From NCBI GenBank assembly GCA_016794345.1, contig JAEUKE010000127.1:1-64000 (forward strand): a DNA stretch of 64,000 nucleotides, given 5' to 3'. The position numbers and the translations under genes are program-made. Below are positions 42,884 to 50,540 of this stretch, in pieces. This DNA is from Myxococcales bacterium (GTDB lineage: Bacteria; Myxococcota_A; Polyangia; Polyangiales; Polyangiaceae). The number at the start of each line of letters is the position of its first letter. Position 1 is the stretch's first letter. The notes beneath the pieces were generated by a model. It had not been told where the DNA came from. It worked only from the letters and a program-made list of their open reading frames with translations, and did not search any database.

Positions 42884-44806
42884 ATGCCCTCCCCGTCGAT
42901 GACCGAGCCCTACGTCGTACTGGCCCGAAAATGGCGCCCGATGTCCTTCGAGGATCTCGTCGGGCAGGAGCACGTCTCCCAGACGCTCGCGAACTCGATC
43001 GCCATCGGTCGGGTGGCGCACGCGTTCCTGTTCACCGGCGTCCGGGGGGTCGGAAAGACGACCAGCGCCCGCATCCTCGCGAAGGCGCTGAACTGCGAGA
43101 AGGGGCCCACGGCGACGCCCTGCCTCGTCTGCCCGCCGTGCCGGGAGATCGCAGCCGGCAACGACATGGACGTGCAGGAGATGGACGCCGCGACGCGCAC
43201 CGGCGTCGACGACATCCGCCAGCTCCAGGAGAGCCTGCCGTACAGGCCCGCGCGTGACCGGTTCAAGATCCTCATCGTGGACGAGGTCCACATGCTCTCG
43301 GGCAGCGCGTGGAACGCCTTCCTGAAGACCTTGGAGGAGCCGCCCCCGCACGTGAAGTTCATCTTCGCGACGACGGAGGTGGCGAAGATCCCCGTGACGA
43401 TTCTGTCACGTTGCCAGCGCTACGACTTCAAGCTGATCGGCGTCTCCACGATCGCCGCGCGCCTCCGCTACGTGCTCGAGAAGGAGGGCATCGCCGCGGA
43501 CGACGGCGCGGTGCAGCTCCTCGCCCGCGAGGCTGCCGGCAGCATGCGCGACGCGATGAGCCTGCTCGATCAGGTGATCGCCTCCGCGGGCGCCGACGCG
43601 AAGCTCACCTCGGCCGGCGTCGCCAAGACGCTCGGCGTGGCCGAGAGCGCGGTCCTCTACCGGATCGCGGAGAGCGCCGTCGGCGCGGACGCGGCCGGGT
43701 GCCTGACCCTGGTGGGGGAGCTCGCGCAGGCCGGCTACGAGATGGGGCACGTCGCGCGCGATCTGCTCGCGCTCCTCCGTGATCTCGTGGTCATTCGCGT
43801 CGCCCCCGAGGCGCGCGGTCTGCTCGACGTGCCGGACGTCGAGATCGAAGACCTGCGTCGCATCGCGGCCAAGGCCTCGCCCGACGATCTCACCCGCATG
43901 CACGTGGCTTTCTCCAAGGCGACGGAGGAGATCCTGCAGTCGCCGTCGACCCGCGCGTCCCTGGAGATGGCGCTCGTTCGGCTGGCGCGCCGACCGCCAC
44001 TCGTCCCCATCGACGATCTGTTGCGGCGCCTCGGAGAGCTGGAGTCGCGGCTCGGCTCGGGTGGCGGCGGAGGCGTGGGCATGGCGCGGCCGGCCTCGGC
44101 TCGCGAGGCGCAGCCGCGCGCGCGTCCCATCGAGGACGGCGCCGACGACCCCGAGCCAGCGAGAGCGGAGCCTGCTCCGGCTCCGCAGCCCACGTTCCGC
44201 GCGCCGGAGCCGCCCGCGTTCCGCGCGCCGGAGCCGCCCGCATTCCGCGCGCCGGAGCCGCCCGCGTTCCGCGCGCCGGAGCCGCCCGCGCCTTCGGCTC
44301 CTCCTCCGCCGGAGCCGCGCGCGCCCTCGGCTCCTCCTCCGCCGGAGCCGGCTCACGAGACTCCATCCCACGAGAGCCCGATCCGCTCCTCGGACGATCC
44401 TCGCTTCGAGCGCTTCGCGAGCTTCGTGGCCGTGGTGCGTGAGAAGAGCCCCCGTCTGGCGCCTCTGCTCGAGCGCGCCGCGCTCTGCGATCTGAACGAG
44501 CGCGGCATCGTCGTGGCGCTCGATCCCAAGTCGTTCGAAGCGACATTCCTGGGAGAGGCCGGCGCCCGCGAGCTGCTCGGCGCGACGACACGCGCGGAGC
44601 TCGGGCCAGCCGCGGAGTTTCGTATCGTCGATCTCGGGCGGTCGAAGGAGCCCCCGGCGACGCTCGCGCGAACCTACGAAGAGGCCGCTCGCGTACGCAG
44701 GGCCGAGGCCGACGAGGCGGTGCGCACCCACCCGCTCATCGCGGCGGCCGAGCGGTTCCTCGGAGCGCAGCTGAAGGACGTGAGGATCCCGGAGGGCGGG
44801 GGGTAG
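42884..44806 (+). CDS. dnaX: DNA polymerase III tau/gamma subunit
   Basis: 640 residues. Clamp-loader ATPase: YVVLARKWRPMSFEDLVGQEH, Walker A GVRGVGKT (about 52-59), four zinc cysteines (71, 80, 83, 86), Walker B-type ILIVDEVHML, and SRCQRYDF. The C-terminal third is a proline-rich linker (repeats at 44195-44356) followed by a folded tail. ATG 42884 has GGGGGG upstream; ATG 42899 aligns better with most family starts. It is divergent from ybaB-recR, whereas the usual arrangement is dnaX-ybaB-recR in one direction. No slippery A-run for programmed frameshifting was noticed. Confidence 0.93.
   Translation: MPSPSMTEPYVVLARKWRPMSFEDLVGQEHVSQTLANSIAIGRVAHAFLFTGVRGVGKTTSARILAKALNCEKGPTATPCLVCPPCREIAAGNDMDVQEMDAATRTGVDDIRQLQESLPYRPARDRFKILIVDEVHMLSGSAWNAFLKTLEEPPPHVKFIFATTEVAKIPVTILSRCQRYDFKLIGVSTIAARLRYVLEKEGIAADDGAVQLLAREAAGSMRDAMSLLDQVIASAGADAKLTSAGVAKTLGVAESAVLYRIAESAVGADAAGCLTLVGELAQAGYEMGHVARDLLALLRDLVVIRVAPEARGLLDVPDVEIEDLRRIAAKASPDDLTRMHVAFSKATEEILQSPSTRASLEMALVRLARRPPLVPIDDLLRRLGELESRLGSGGGGGVGMARPASAREAQPRARPIEDGADDPEPARAEPAPAPQPTFRAPEPPAFRAPEPPAFRAPEPPAFRAPEPPAPSAPPPPEPRAPSAPPPPEPAHETPSHESPIRSSDDPRFERFASFVAVVREKSPRLAPLLERAALCDLNERGIVVALDPKSFEATFLGEAGARELLGATTRAELGPAAEFRIVDLGRSKEPPATLARTYEEAARVRRAEADEAVRTHPLIAAAERFLGAQLKDVRIPEGGG
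44195..44356 (+). repeat. In-frame proline-rich tandem repeats inside dnaX
   Basis: Four 24-base units (44195, 44219, 44243, 44267), differing at one base, each encode FRAPEPPA. Two 33-base units follow (44291 and 44324), encoding PSAPPPPEPRA/AH. The near identity of units shows recent slippage or unequal recombination; the reading frame is kept. Confidence 0.9.
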
Positions 44807-44811
44807 TCGCG

Positions 44812-45477
44812 ATGGAGAGGGTGCTCGAGCCCGAGGTGATGGACACCGTCGCGGACGCGACGGAGTACGACGCGATGGACTTCGACGAGCCGAACCTGAG
44901 GTTCGCGCTCGCCGCGCTCGCGCTGATCGAGCCGCGCGCGTCGCCCGAGATCCTGGATGTCGGCACGGGGACCGCACGAATCCCCATCCTCATGGCCGAG
45001 CGCAGAGCTGGCCTCTCCATCGTCGCGGCGGACCTCGCGAGGGAGATGATCCGTCTGGGCGAGGAGAACGTGGCGCGGGCCGGCCTCCGCGAGGTGATCC
45101 GCCTCCAGGTGATGGACGCGAAGCGCCTCCGCTCCGAAGACCGCCGCTACGACCTGGTGATGTGCAACTCGACGATCCACCACTTGCCCGATCCGATCGC
45201 GGGCCTCCGCGAGATCGCGCGAGTCGTAAAGAGTGACGGATCCGTCATCATTCGTGACCTGGCGCGGCCGGCGTCGACGTCGGACGCCTGGGCCATCGTG
45301 AAGCGAGCCGCCGCGGGTGAGTCGCCTCGCCAGCAGCAGCTTTTCTTCGACTCGCTCTGCGCCGCGCTCACCCCGGCCGAGGTCGAGCGAGCGCTCGAGC
45401 AGGCCGGCCTCGGCGCGCTGCAGGTCTCGATGGTGTCGGACCGCCACTGGTCCGCCGAGGGCAGGCTCGGCGGCTGA
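44812..45477 (+). CDS. Class I SAM-dependent methyltransferase
   Basis: 221 residues. Motif I ILDVGTGTARIPILMAER, motif II/III region SIVAADLAREMIRLGEEN and post-motif YDLVMCNSTIHHLPDPI are those of the UbiE/Methyltransf_11 type acting on small molecules. It starts five bases after the dnaX stop, with GGGGGG overlapping the end of dnaX as ribosome-binding site, so it is co-expressed. Substrate is unknown. Ends at a hairpin terminator. Confidence 0.85.
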   Translation: MERVLEPEVMDTVADATEYDAMDFDEPNLRFALAALALIEPRASPEILDVGTGTARIPILMAERRAGLSIVAADLAREMIRLGEENVARAGLREVIRLQVMDAKRLRSEDRRYDLVMCNSTIHHLPDPIAGLREIARVVKSDGSVIIRDLARPASTSDAWAIVKRAAAGESPRQQQLFFDSLCAALTPAEVERALEQAGLGALQVSMVSDRHWSAEGRLGG

Positions 45478-45487
45478 GCGGCGCTCC

Positions 45488-45507
45488 CGCTCGACCTCAG
45501 TCGAGCG
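45488..45507. terminator. Short hairpin between convergent genes
   Basis: CGCTCGAC and GTCGAGCG pair perfectly around a CTCA loop. It lies 10 bases after the methyltransferase stop and seven before the stop of the convergent gene at 45514, so it can serve both. Confidence 0.7.
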
Positions 45508-45513
45508 CGGCGC

Positions 45514-46056
45514 TCATTTCCACCGGATCGACCAGCGGAGCGCGGCGGGGTCGTCCACGTTCGAGGCGACGAGCAGGTCCTTGGCGCCGGTGAGCTCGGC
45601 GAGCGCGTGGACGTGGCCCGTGATGACGTCGATCATCTCCCTGCAGATCGGGTCGGCGCCCCGCACCACGAGCACGGCGCTGCGGTCCTGGACCTCTTCC
45701 ATCGAAGCGCTTCCCGTGGAGTGATACGAGGACCAGACGCTCGCGGTCTTGCCCATGACGAAGCTGGTCGACGGGATCGCCAGGAACACACGGTAGACGC
45801 CGCGGTAGCTCGCGAGCGCCATGCGACGCCCGAGCTGGACGAACGGAGAGAGCGCGCCCGGGTAGAGCACCCGGCAGAAGCTCTCGTAGATGGCGCAGAT
45901 CTGCCGGTCGGGCAGCCACGTCGAGGCGGTCGCCGCGTCGAGCACCGCCAGGAGATCGGCGGGCATCCGGGCTCGGATCCGCTCGAGCACCTCGGGATCG
46001 CTGTCGGCGAGCGACTTGCGGAGGCTCACCAGGTCAGAGGCCTTGACCTTGTGCAT
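45514..46056 (-). CDS. DUF2378-like myxobacterial protein
   Basis: 180 residues from ATG 46056, chosen because GGAGGGGG lies directly upstream (an ATG at 46071 is possible). Sequence is mostly helical: PADLLAVLDAATASTWLPDR, a hydrophobic stretch LSPFVQLGRRMALASYRGVY, and a beta-rich end. It resembles the Myxococcus paralogous family DUF2378 (TIGR02265), proteins of unknown role often found by kinases; this link is by general pattern only. The gene overlaps the end of the upstream hybrid histidine kinase by 23 bases, suggesting the two work together. Confidence 0.6.
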   Translation of the reverse strand: MHKVKASDLVSLRKSLADSDPEVLERIRARMPADLLAVLDAATASTWLPDRQICAIYESFCRVLYPGALSPFVQLGRRMALASYRGVYRVFLAIPSTSFVMGKTASVWSSYHSTGSASMEEVQDRSAVLVVRGADPICREMIDVITGHVHALAELTGAKDLLVASNVDDPAALRWSIRWK

Positions 46057-47746
46057 CTCCCCCTCCTGCATCGCCCTTCCGGACGCCGCGATCGAGCTGG
46101 TGGGCGCGCGCGCGTGCAATGGCGGCAGCGAGCTGCTCGGCGCCGAAGGGCTTCCGGACGAGCACCACCCCCGGATCGAGCACGCCGCCGCGCTCGATCA
46201 CGTCTTCGGGGTACCCGGACATGGTGACCACCGCGATGCCGGGGACAAGCTGCTTCACCGCCGCTGCGAGCGCGCTGCCGCTCATCAGGGGCATGACCAT
46301 GTCGGTCAGGAGGATCTCGAGGAGGTCGCGGTGGGCGCGCGCGAGCTCCAGGGCGATGGTGGTTGTCGCGGCAGTGTGAACGGTGAAGCCGAGCCGGCGG
46401 AGCAAGGCCGCCGTTGGCTCCCGCACGGAGGCGTCGTCCTCCACGAGGAGCAACACGCCTTGTTGCTTCTCGTTCGGCGCGGGCGGTCGGCTCTGCTGCG
46501 GTCGGGCCGCGCCTTCGGGAGCCTCGGGCAGGAACACCCGGAAGGTCGTCCCTCGGCCCGGCTTCGTGTCGAGCTCCACGAAGCCGCCGTGTTGGGTGAC
46601 GATCCCGTCCACGGTCGAGAGCCCGAGCCCCGTGCCTCGCTCGCCCTTGGTGCTGAAGAACGGCTCGAAGACGTGAGGGACGACATCCGCCGGGATGCCT
46701 TTGCCGTCGTCTGCGACGGCGAGCACCACGAAGCGGGTTCCCGACCGGCCGGCGCCCTCTGTCCCCTGCAGCTCGGCGAGCCGCGTGGCCACCGAGATGA
46801 GTCCGTTCGGCGCGGCGGCGTCCCGGGCGTTGACCACCAGGTTCAGCACGACCTGTTCGAGCTGCGTCGGGTCCACGAGCACGGGCGGCAACCCGGGCGC
46901 GAGATCGAAGGACAGGGATACGCCTTCTCCGACCACTCGCCCGAGCATCGTCCGCATCTCGTCCACCTTCGCCGAGAGGTCGACCGGGCACGGCTCGAGC
47001 ACCTGCTTCCGGCTGAAGGCCAGGAGCTGACCGGTGAGCCCGGCGGCGCGCGCCGTGGCTTCGCGGATCTCGAGCAGGTGCAGGCGCAGCGGGTCGCCGG
47101 CGGCTGCCTGCATGAGCCCGAGCTCCACGTTCGCGACGATGGCGGTGAGGAGGTTGTTGAAGTCATGCGCGACGCCCGCGGCCAGGCGCCCGATCGCTTC
47201 CATCTTCTGCGACTGGGCGAGCTGCTCCTCGAGGCGGGCGCGGTCGGCCTGCGCCCTCTTCGCGTCGGTGATGTCGAACGCCATGCCGAGCTGGCACAGC
47301 TCGCCTCGGAGCGTGATGGGGCGCGACGACAAGAGGCCGGTCCGCACCTCGCCCTTGATCGTGCGATACCGGAACTCGACCCCGTCGACGTAGCCGTTCT
47401 CGATCAGCTTCGTGAAGAGGCGCTGTCGCTCGTCTTCGTCCGCGTAGAGGTCGATGGCCTCCATCGTCTGGCCGACCACCTCGTCGATCGAACGTCCGAT
47501 GTCGCGACAGAACGTCGGGTTGACGTACAGCACCTTGCCGTCCGTCACCCGCGTGATGGAGATCCCCGCTGGGGCTGTCTCGAAGGCCACGCGGAACCGC
47601 TCTTCGCTCTCGATCAGCTCGTCGTCCCGAGACCCGGCCGTCCCCGACGCCGCCGCGCCGCCGCGTCGCAGACGCTGGACCTCTTCCTCCAGATCGCGGA
47701 CGCGCTCGCGCAGCTGGGCGAGCTCGGGGAGCGGGAGATCGGCCAT
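46034..47746 (-). CDS. PAS-containing hybrid sensor histidine kinase with receiver domain
   Basis: 570 residues, no TM segment, so a cytoplasmic sensor. Order: N-terminal coiled coil (about 5-30), PAS domain (about 45-160), dimerisation/phosphoacceptor domain with His194 in GVAHDFNN, ATPase domain with NARDA, DDGKGIP and GTGLGLSTV, then a receiver with acceptor Asp482 in LTDMVMPLMSG. The HDFNN form is common in soluble hybrid kinases. Phosphate would pass from His194 to Asp482 in the same protein. No separate response regulator adjoins it; the downstream DUF2378-like gene overlaps its end. Confidence 0.9.
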   Translation of the reverse strand: MADLPLPELAQLRERVRDLEEEVQRLRRGGAAASGTAGSRDDELIESEERFRVAFETAPAGISITRVTDGKVLYVNPTFCRDIGRSIDEVVGQTMEAIDLYADEDERQRLFTKLIENGYVDGVEFRYRTIKGEVRTGLLSSRPITLRGELCQLGMAFDITDAKRAQADRARLEEQLAQSQKMEAIGRLAAGVAHDFNNLLTAIVANVELGLMQAAAGDPLRLHLLEIREATARAAGLTGQLLAFSRKQVLEPCPVDLSAKVDEMRTMLGRVVGEGVSLSFDLAPGLPPVLVDPTQLEQVVLNLVVNARDAAAPNGLISVATRLAELQGTEGAGRSGTRFVVLAVADDGKGIPADVVPHVFEPFFSTKGERGTGLGLSTVDGIVTQHGGFVELDTKPGRGTTFRVFLPEAPEGAARPQQSRPPAPNEKQQGVLLLVEDDASVREPTAALLRRLGFTVHTAATTTIALELARAHRDLLEILLTDMVMPLMSGSALAAAVKQLVPGIAVVTMSGYPEDVIERGGVLDPGVVLVRKPFGAEQLAAAIARARAHQLDRGVRKGDAGGGDAQGQGL

Positions 47747-47810
47747 CCTGACAGGGTCTCAGGGCGGGCGGGCTTCGTCAACGGACCCCCCGTCGCTTGC
47801 CGGCCCCTGG

Positions 47811-48488
47811 TCAGTTGCTCGGCTGGGCCGCGGCTTCGAAGAGCCCGAAGGCTTCGTCGTAGTTCACGGGCTCGTTCAGGTTGTGGGTGCTCAGGTTGTA
47901 GATCGCGACGACCACGTTGTCCTGATCGACGATGACCAGGTCGCGGAAGCTGATGGCCCAGGTCATCCACACCTCTTGCTCGGCAACGTCTTGCAGCCAG
48001 CCGATGTCGCGGCCCTCGCAGACGGCTTCGTTGCCCGACTCGTAGCCGACGGCGTTGATCCCGAAGATTGTCACGTCGAGCCCGGCTTGCGTGAGCTCGT
48101 CCTGCATGACGTCCAGCATCCCGAACTGGGAGCTACAGTAGCCTCACGTGGAATGGCCGAAATACCAGCCCGACACGCGCTGCAGGTAGTCGCGCGGGGA
48201 CACGGGCTGGTTGGCCGTCGGGGACGCGGGGTTCACGTCCAGCAAGGAGAAGTCCGGCACCAGATCGCCCACGGCGAGCATCGCCGGGGCGCCTCCGGCG
48301 CCGGTGGTCACGCTCGAGCTCGTCGTCGTGCCCGAGGTCGCGCCGCTCCCGGTGGTCGCGGCGGAGCTGGTCGGCTGGCCCTGCCCGCCGCCCGCGGCGC
48401 CCGTCCCGGCGGCGCCGGTCGCGCTGGTCTCGACGTCCGCATCACAGGCGGTCAAGCCGAGGAGGGCGAAGAGCCAAGCCGCGCGCAC
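47811..48488 (-). CDS. Putative selenoprotein: redoxin-like lipoprotein with in-frame UGA
   Basis: The minus frame from GTG 48488 encodes a lipoprotein signal (RAAWLFALLGLTAC), a Gly/Ser/Thr linker, then redoxin-type sequence (GDLVPDFSLLDVN, DYLQRVSGWYFGHST). A TGA at 48146-48144 follows directly, and the same frame continues GYCSSQFGMLDVMQDELT through conserved-looking sequence to a TGA at 47811. Decoding TGA as selenocysteine gives Sec115-G-Y-Cys118, a thioredoxin-like redox pair, in a 225-residue protein. A hairpin of SECIS type follows (48115-48134). Read as a stop, it would instead leave a redoxin cut exactly before its active-site cysteine pair. Divergent from a LysR gene. Likely role: thiol-dependent reduction of peroxides or disulfides in the envelope. 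No sel genes are in the window. Confidence 0.75.
48115..48134 (-). promoter_or_regulatory. SECIS-like hairpin after the in-frame UGA
   Basis: On the RNA, 10-29 bases after UGA: AGC UCCC, loop AGUUC, GGGA, a bulged U, then GCU. It forms a seven-pair stem with one bulge and an apical loop carrying GU at positions 18-19, within the spacing of known bacterial SECIS elements. Short hairpins are common in GC-rich DNA, so this supports but does not prove the call. Confidence 0.55.
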
Positions 48489-48547
48489 GATGAAATCGTC
48501 GCCCGAGGGATCTCGTTCGTCAAGCACCGGGAGCCTGGAGGGCTGCT

Positions 48548-49462
48548 ATGGTGCCGCTCGGACGCATGCTTCTCGACGAGATCGAAGCCTTCGTGAACGT
48601 GGTGGATGCGGGGTCCTTCACCTTGGCGGCGAAGAAGCTCGGCGTCCCCAAGTCGACGCTGAGCCGGGCGATCAGCCGCCTCGAGGACGCGACCCGCGTG
48701 CGCCTCCTGTCGCGGTCCACGCGGACGCTCGCCCTGACCGAGCCGGGCGAGCGCTTCTACGCTCAGGTCGGCCCACACGTCGGCGGGCTCCGCGACGCCA
48801 TGACGCTCCTCGGTGACGCGGAGGAGGAGCCGCAGGGCTCGCTGCGCGTGACCATGCCCGTCGACATCGGCGAGGGGCTCCTCGGCGAGATCATCGCGCG
48901 CTTCCTCTGCCGGTACCCCAAGGTCGAGGTGGAGGTCGACGTCTCGGCGCGCACCGTGAACCTGGTGGAGGAGGGGTTCGACGTGGCGATCCGCGCGAGC
49001 CAGAAGCTGAAGGACTCGTCGCTGATCGCGCGCAAGCTCGCGACGACGGCTCTCCACCTCTTCGCCGCCCCGACCTACCTCGCGCGGCGCGGCACGCCGC
49101 GTTCCTTCAACGAGCTGAGCGGCCACGACGCCGTGTTGCCGAGCCACTCGGGCTTCCAATCGCTCATCGCGCGGCCTTCGGTTCGTTTCCCGGCGCGCGC
49201 CCGGCTCCACGCCGCGGACTTCTCGTTCGTGCGGCAGGCCGTGCGCGCCGGCGCGGGGATCGGCCCGCTGCCCTCTTTCTTCGCTCGGGAGGACCTGGAG
49301 ACCGGCAAGCTCGTGCGGGTGCTGCCCGACTGGTCGCGCCAAGCCGGCACGCTCTACGTGGTGTACCCCGGCCAGAAGCACGTGCCGAAGAAGGTCATCG
49401 CCTTCCGCGACTTCGTGATCGAGCATTTCGCCAAGATCCGGAAGGACGTCGAAGGAGACTGA
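48548..49462 (+). CDS. LysR-family transcriptional regulator
   Basis: 304 residues. N-terminal winged helix-turn-helix (LLDEIEAFVNVVDAGSFTLAAKKLGVPKSTLSRAISRLE), then a substrate-binding-type effector domain (GSLRVTMPVDIGEGLLGEII ... DVAIRAS). GGAGGG five bases before ATG 48548 fixes the start. It is divergent from the putative selenoprotein gene with about 60 bases between their starts, the classic layout for a LysR regulator and its target. A role in redox control of that gene is inferred from position. Confidence 0.9.
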   Translation: MVPLGRMLLDEIEAFVNVVDAGSFTLAAKKLGVPKSTLSRAISRLEDATRVRLLSRSTRTLALTEPGERFYAQVGPHVGGLRDAMTLLGDAEEEPQGSLRVTMPVDIGEGLLGEIIARFLCRYPKVEVEVDVSARTVNLVEEGFDVAIRASQKLKDSSLIARKLATTALHLFAAPTYLARRGTPRSFNELSGHDAVLPSHSGFQSLIARPSVRFPARARLHAADFSFVRQAVRAGAGIGPLPSFFAREDLETGKLVRVLPDWSRQAGTLYVVYPGQKHVPKKVIAFRDFVIEHFAKIRKDVEGD

Positions 49463-49470
49463 CGGATTCG

Positions 49471-50481
49471 TCAGTTCCCCGTCTCGAACGCGCCGACGGT
49501 CTTCGGCTTGGGCCCCTTGGGCCAGCGAAGGACCAGGAACTTCGAGCCGTCCGCGAGGACGAACCGCGCGTGCGTCTCCGTGCCCTCGACGTAAGGCGTC
49601 AGGAAGGTCGCGGTCTCGCCCTCGATCTTCGAGGTCGTCTGCGTCTTGCGGTGGCCCTTGAGGGGCACGATTTCCTTCGTTCCCTTGCAGCGCGCGCGGA
49701 ACCAGTCGCCGGAGACCTTCGTCTCGCAGCCCGCGGCGGTGGAGCCCTTCACCGCGACCTCGGCCGCCGCGTCCCACGCTGCGTCGTCGGGGGTCGCCGC
49801 GAGACCTGCGACGTCCTCGAGCGGCTCCTCCGGCTTGGGGCCCTTGGGCGCGTCGGCCGGGGGTGGCGTGGGGGGCGCGCCGCCGCTCGCGCCGGGCGCG
49901 GCGTCGGGGGCGGGCGCGTTGTCGAACTCCATGACCCGGTCGCTCTCGGGCGACCCGGCCGGCCAGCTCACGCGCAGACCGTGTGAGCCCTGCTCCCAGT
50001 CGAACGAAGCGGCGAAGTCCAGCCCCGGGCGCACGGGGACGATGAGGGTGGTGATGTCGTTCACCGCCTTCAGGTTCTCGCCCTTGCTGCGCTCCTTCGG
50101 CGCGCGGCCGCGCTCGACCGTGATCTTCACCGGCTTGCCGAGCTCCGCGTTGCGCGGGACACACATGACGCGGAGCCACTCCCGCACCATGCGGGTCTCG
50201 CAGTCGTTCGCCGTGGAGCCTGGGACCTTCACGACCTTGCTCTTGGCCCACTCGTCGAGCGCGGGCTCCTCGCTCGCTTCGAAGGCGGCCGCGGACGCGG
50301 AGGGGGCGGCCGTCGTCGAGGATGCCGCGCTGGGCTGCGCTGGCGCGGCGGCTTGGCTCGCGCTCGCGCGCGGCGGGGCTGCCGAAGTGGCGCTCGCGGC
50401 GACCGCCGACGAGGCGCCACCACCGCCATCCGAGCAGCCGAAGGTCAAGAGGACGAAGAGAGCTCCGAGAGAGGTGCGCAT
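49471..50481 (-). CDS. Predicted lipoprotein with duplicated Cys module
   Basis: 336 residues from ATG 50481 (MRTSLGALFVLLTFGC, acylated Cys). A Ser/Ala linker is followed by two related modules: STANDCETRMVREWLRVMC (about residue 105) and STAAGCETKVSGDWFRARC (about residue 240), each with one Cys pair and a C-terminal beta region ending in an R-W motif. An Ala/Pro linker separates them. No family recognised. It is convergent with the LysR gene and downstream of bioA by 59 bases on the same strand. Confidence 0.7.
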   Translation of the reverse strand: MRTSLGALFVLLTFGCSDGGGGASSAVAASATSAAPPRASASQAAAPAQPSAASSTTAAPSASAAAFEASEEPALDEWAKSKVVKVPGSTANDCETRMVREWLRVMCVPRNAELGKPVKITVERGRAPKERSKGENLKAVNDITTLIVPVRPGLDFAASFDWEQGSHGLRVSWPAGSPESDRVMEFDNAPAPDAAPGASGGAPPTPPPADAPKGPKPEEPLEDVAGLAATPDDAAWDAAAEVAVKGSTAAGCETKVSGDWFRARCKGTKEIVPLKGHRKTQTTSKIEGETATFLTPYVEGTETHARFVLADGSKFLVLRWPKGPKPKTVGAFETGN

Positions 50482-50540
50482 TCGAATCGGGTTACCGCAA
50501 GGTCGCCAGTGCTGACAACGCCCGAGTTGGGACACCCCGA

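Noticed and set aside
48144..48146. TGA as a nonsense mutation splitting a pseudogene
   Set aside because: Possible, but the stop replaces precisely the redox Cys of a CxxC-type motif, the downstream frame is intact with normal codon use, and a SECIS-like hairpin follows. Kept as a selenoprotein call with moderate confidence.
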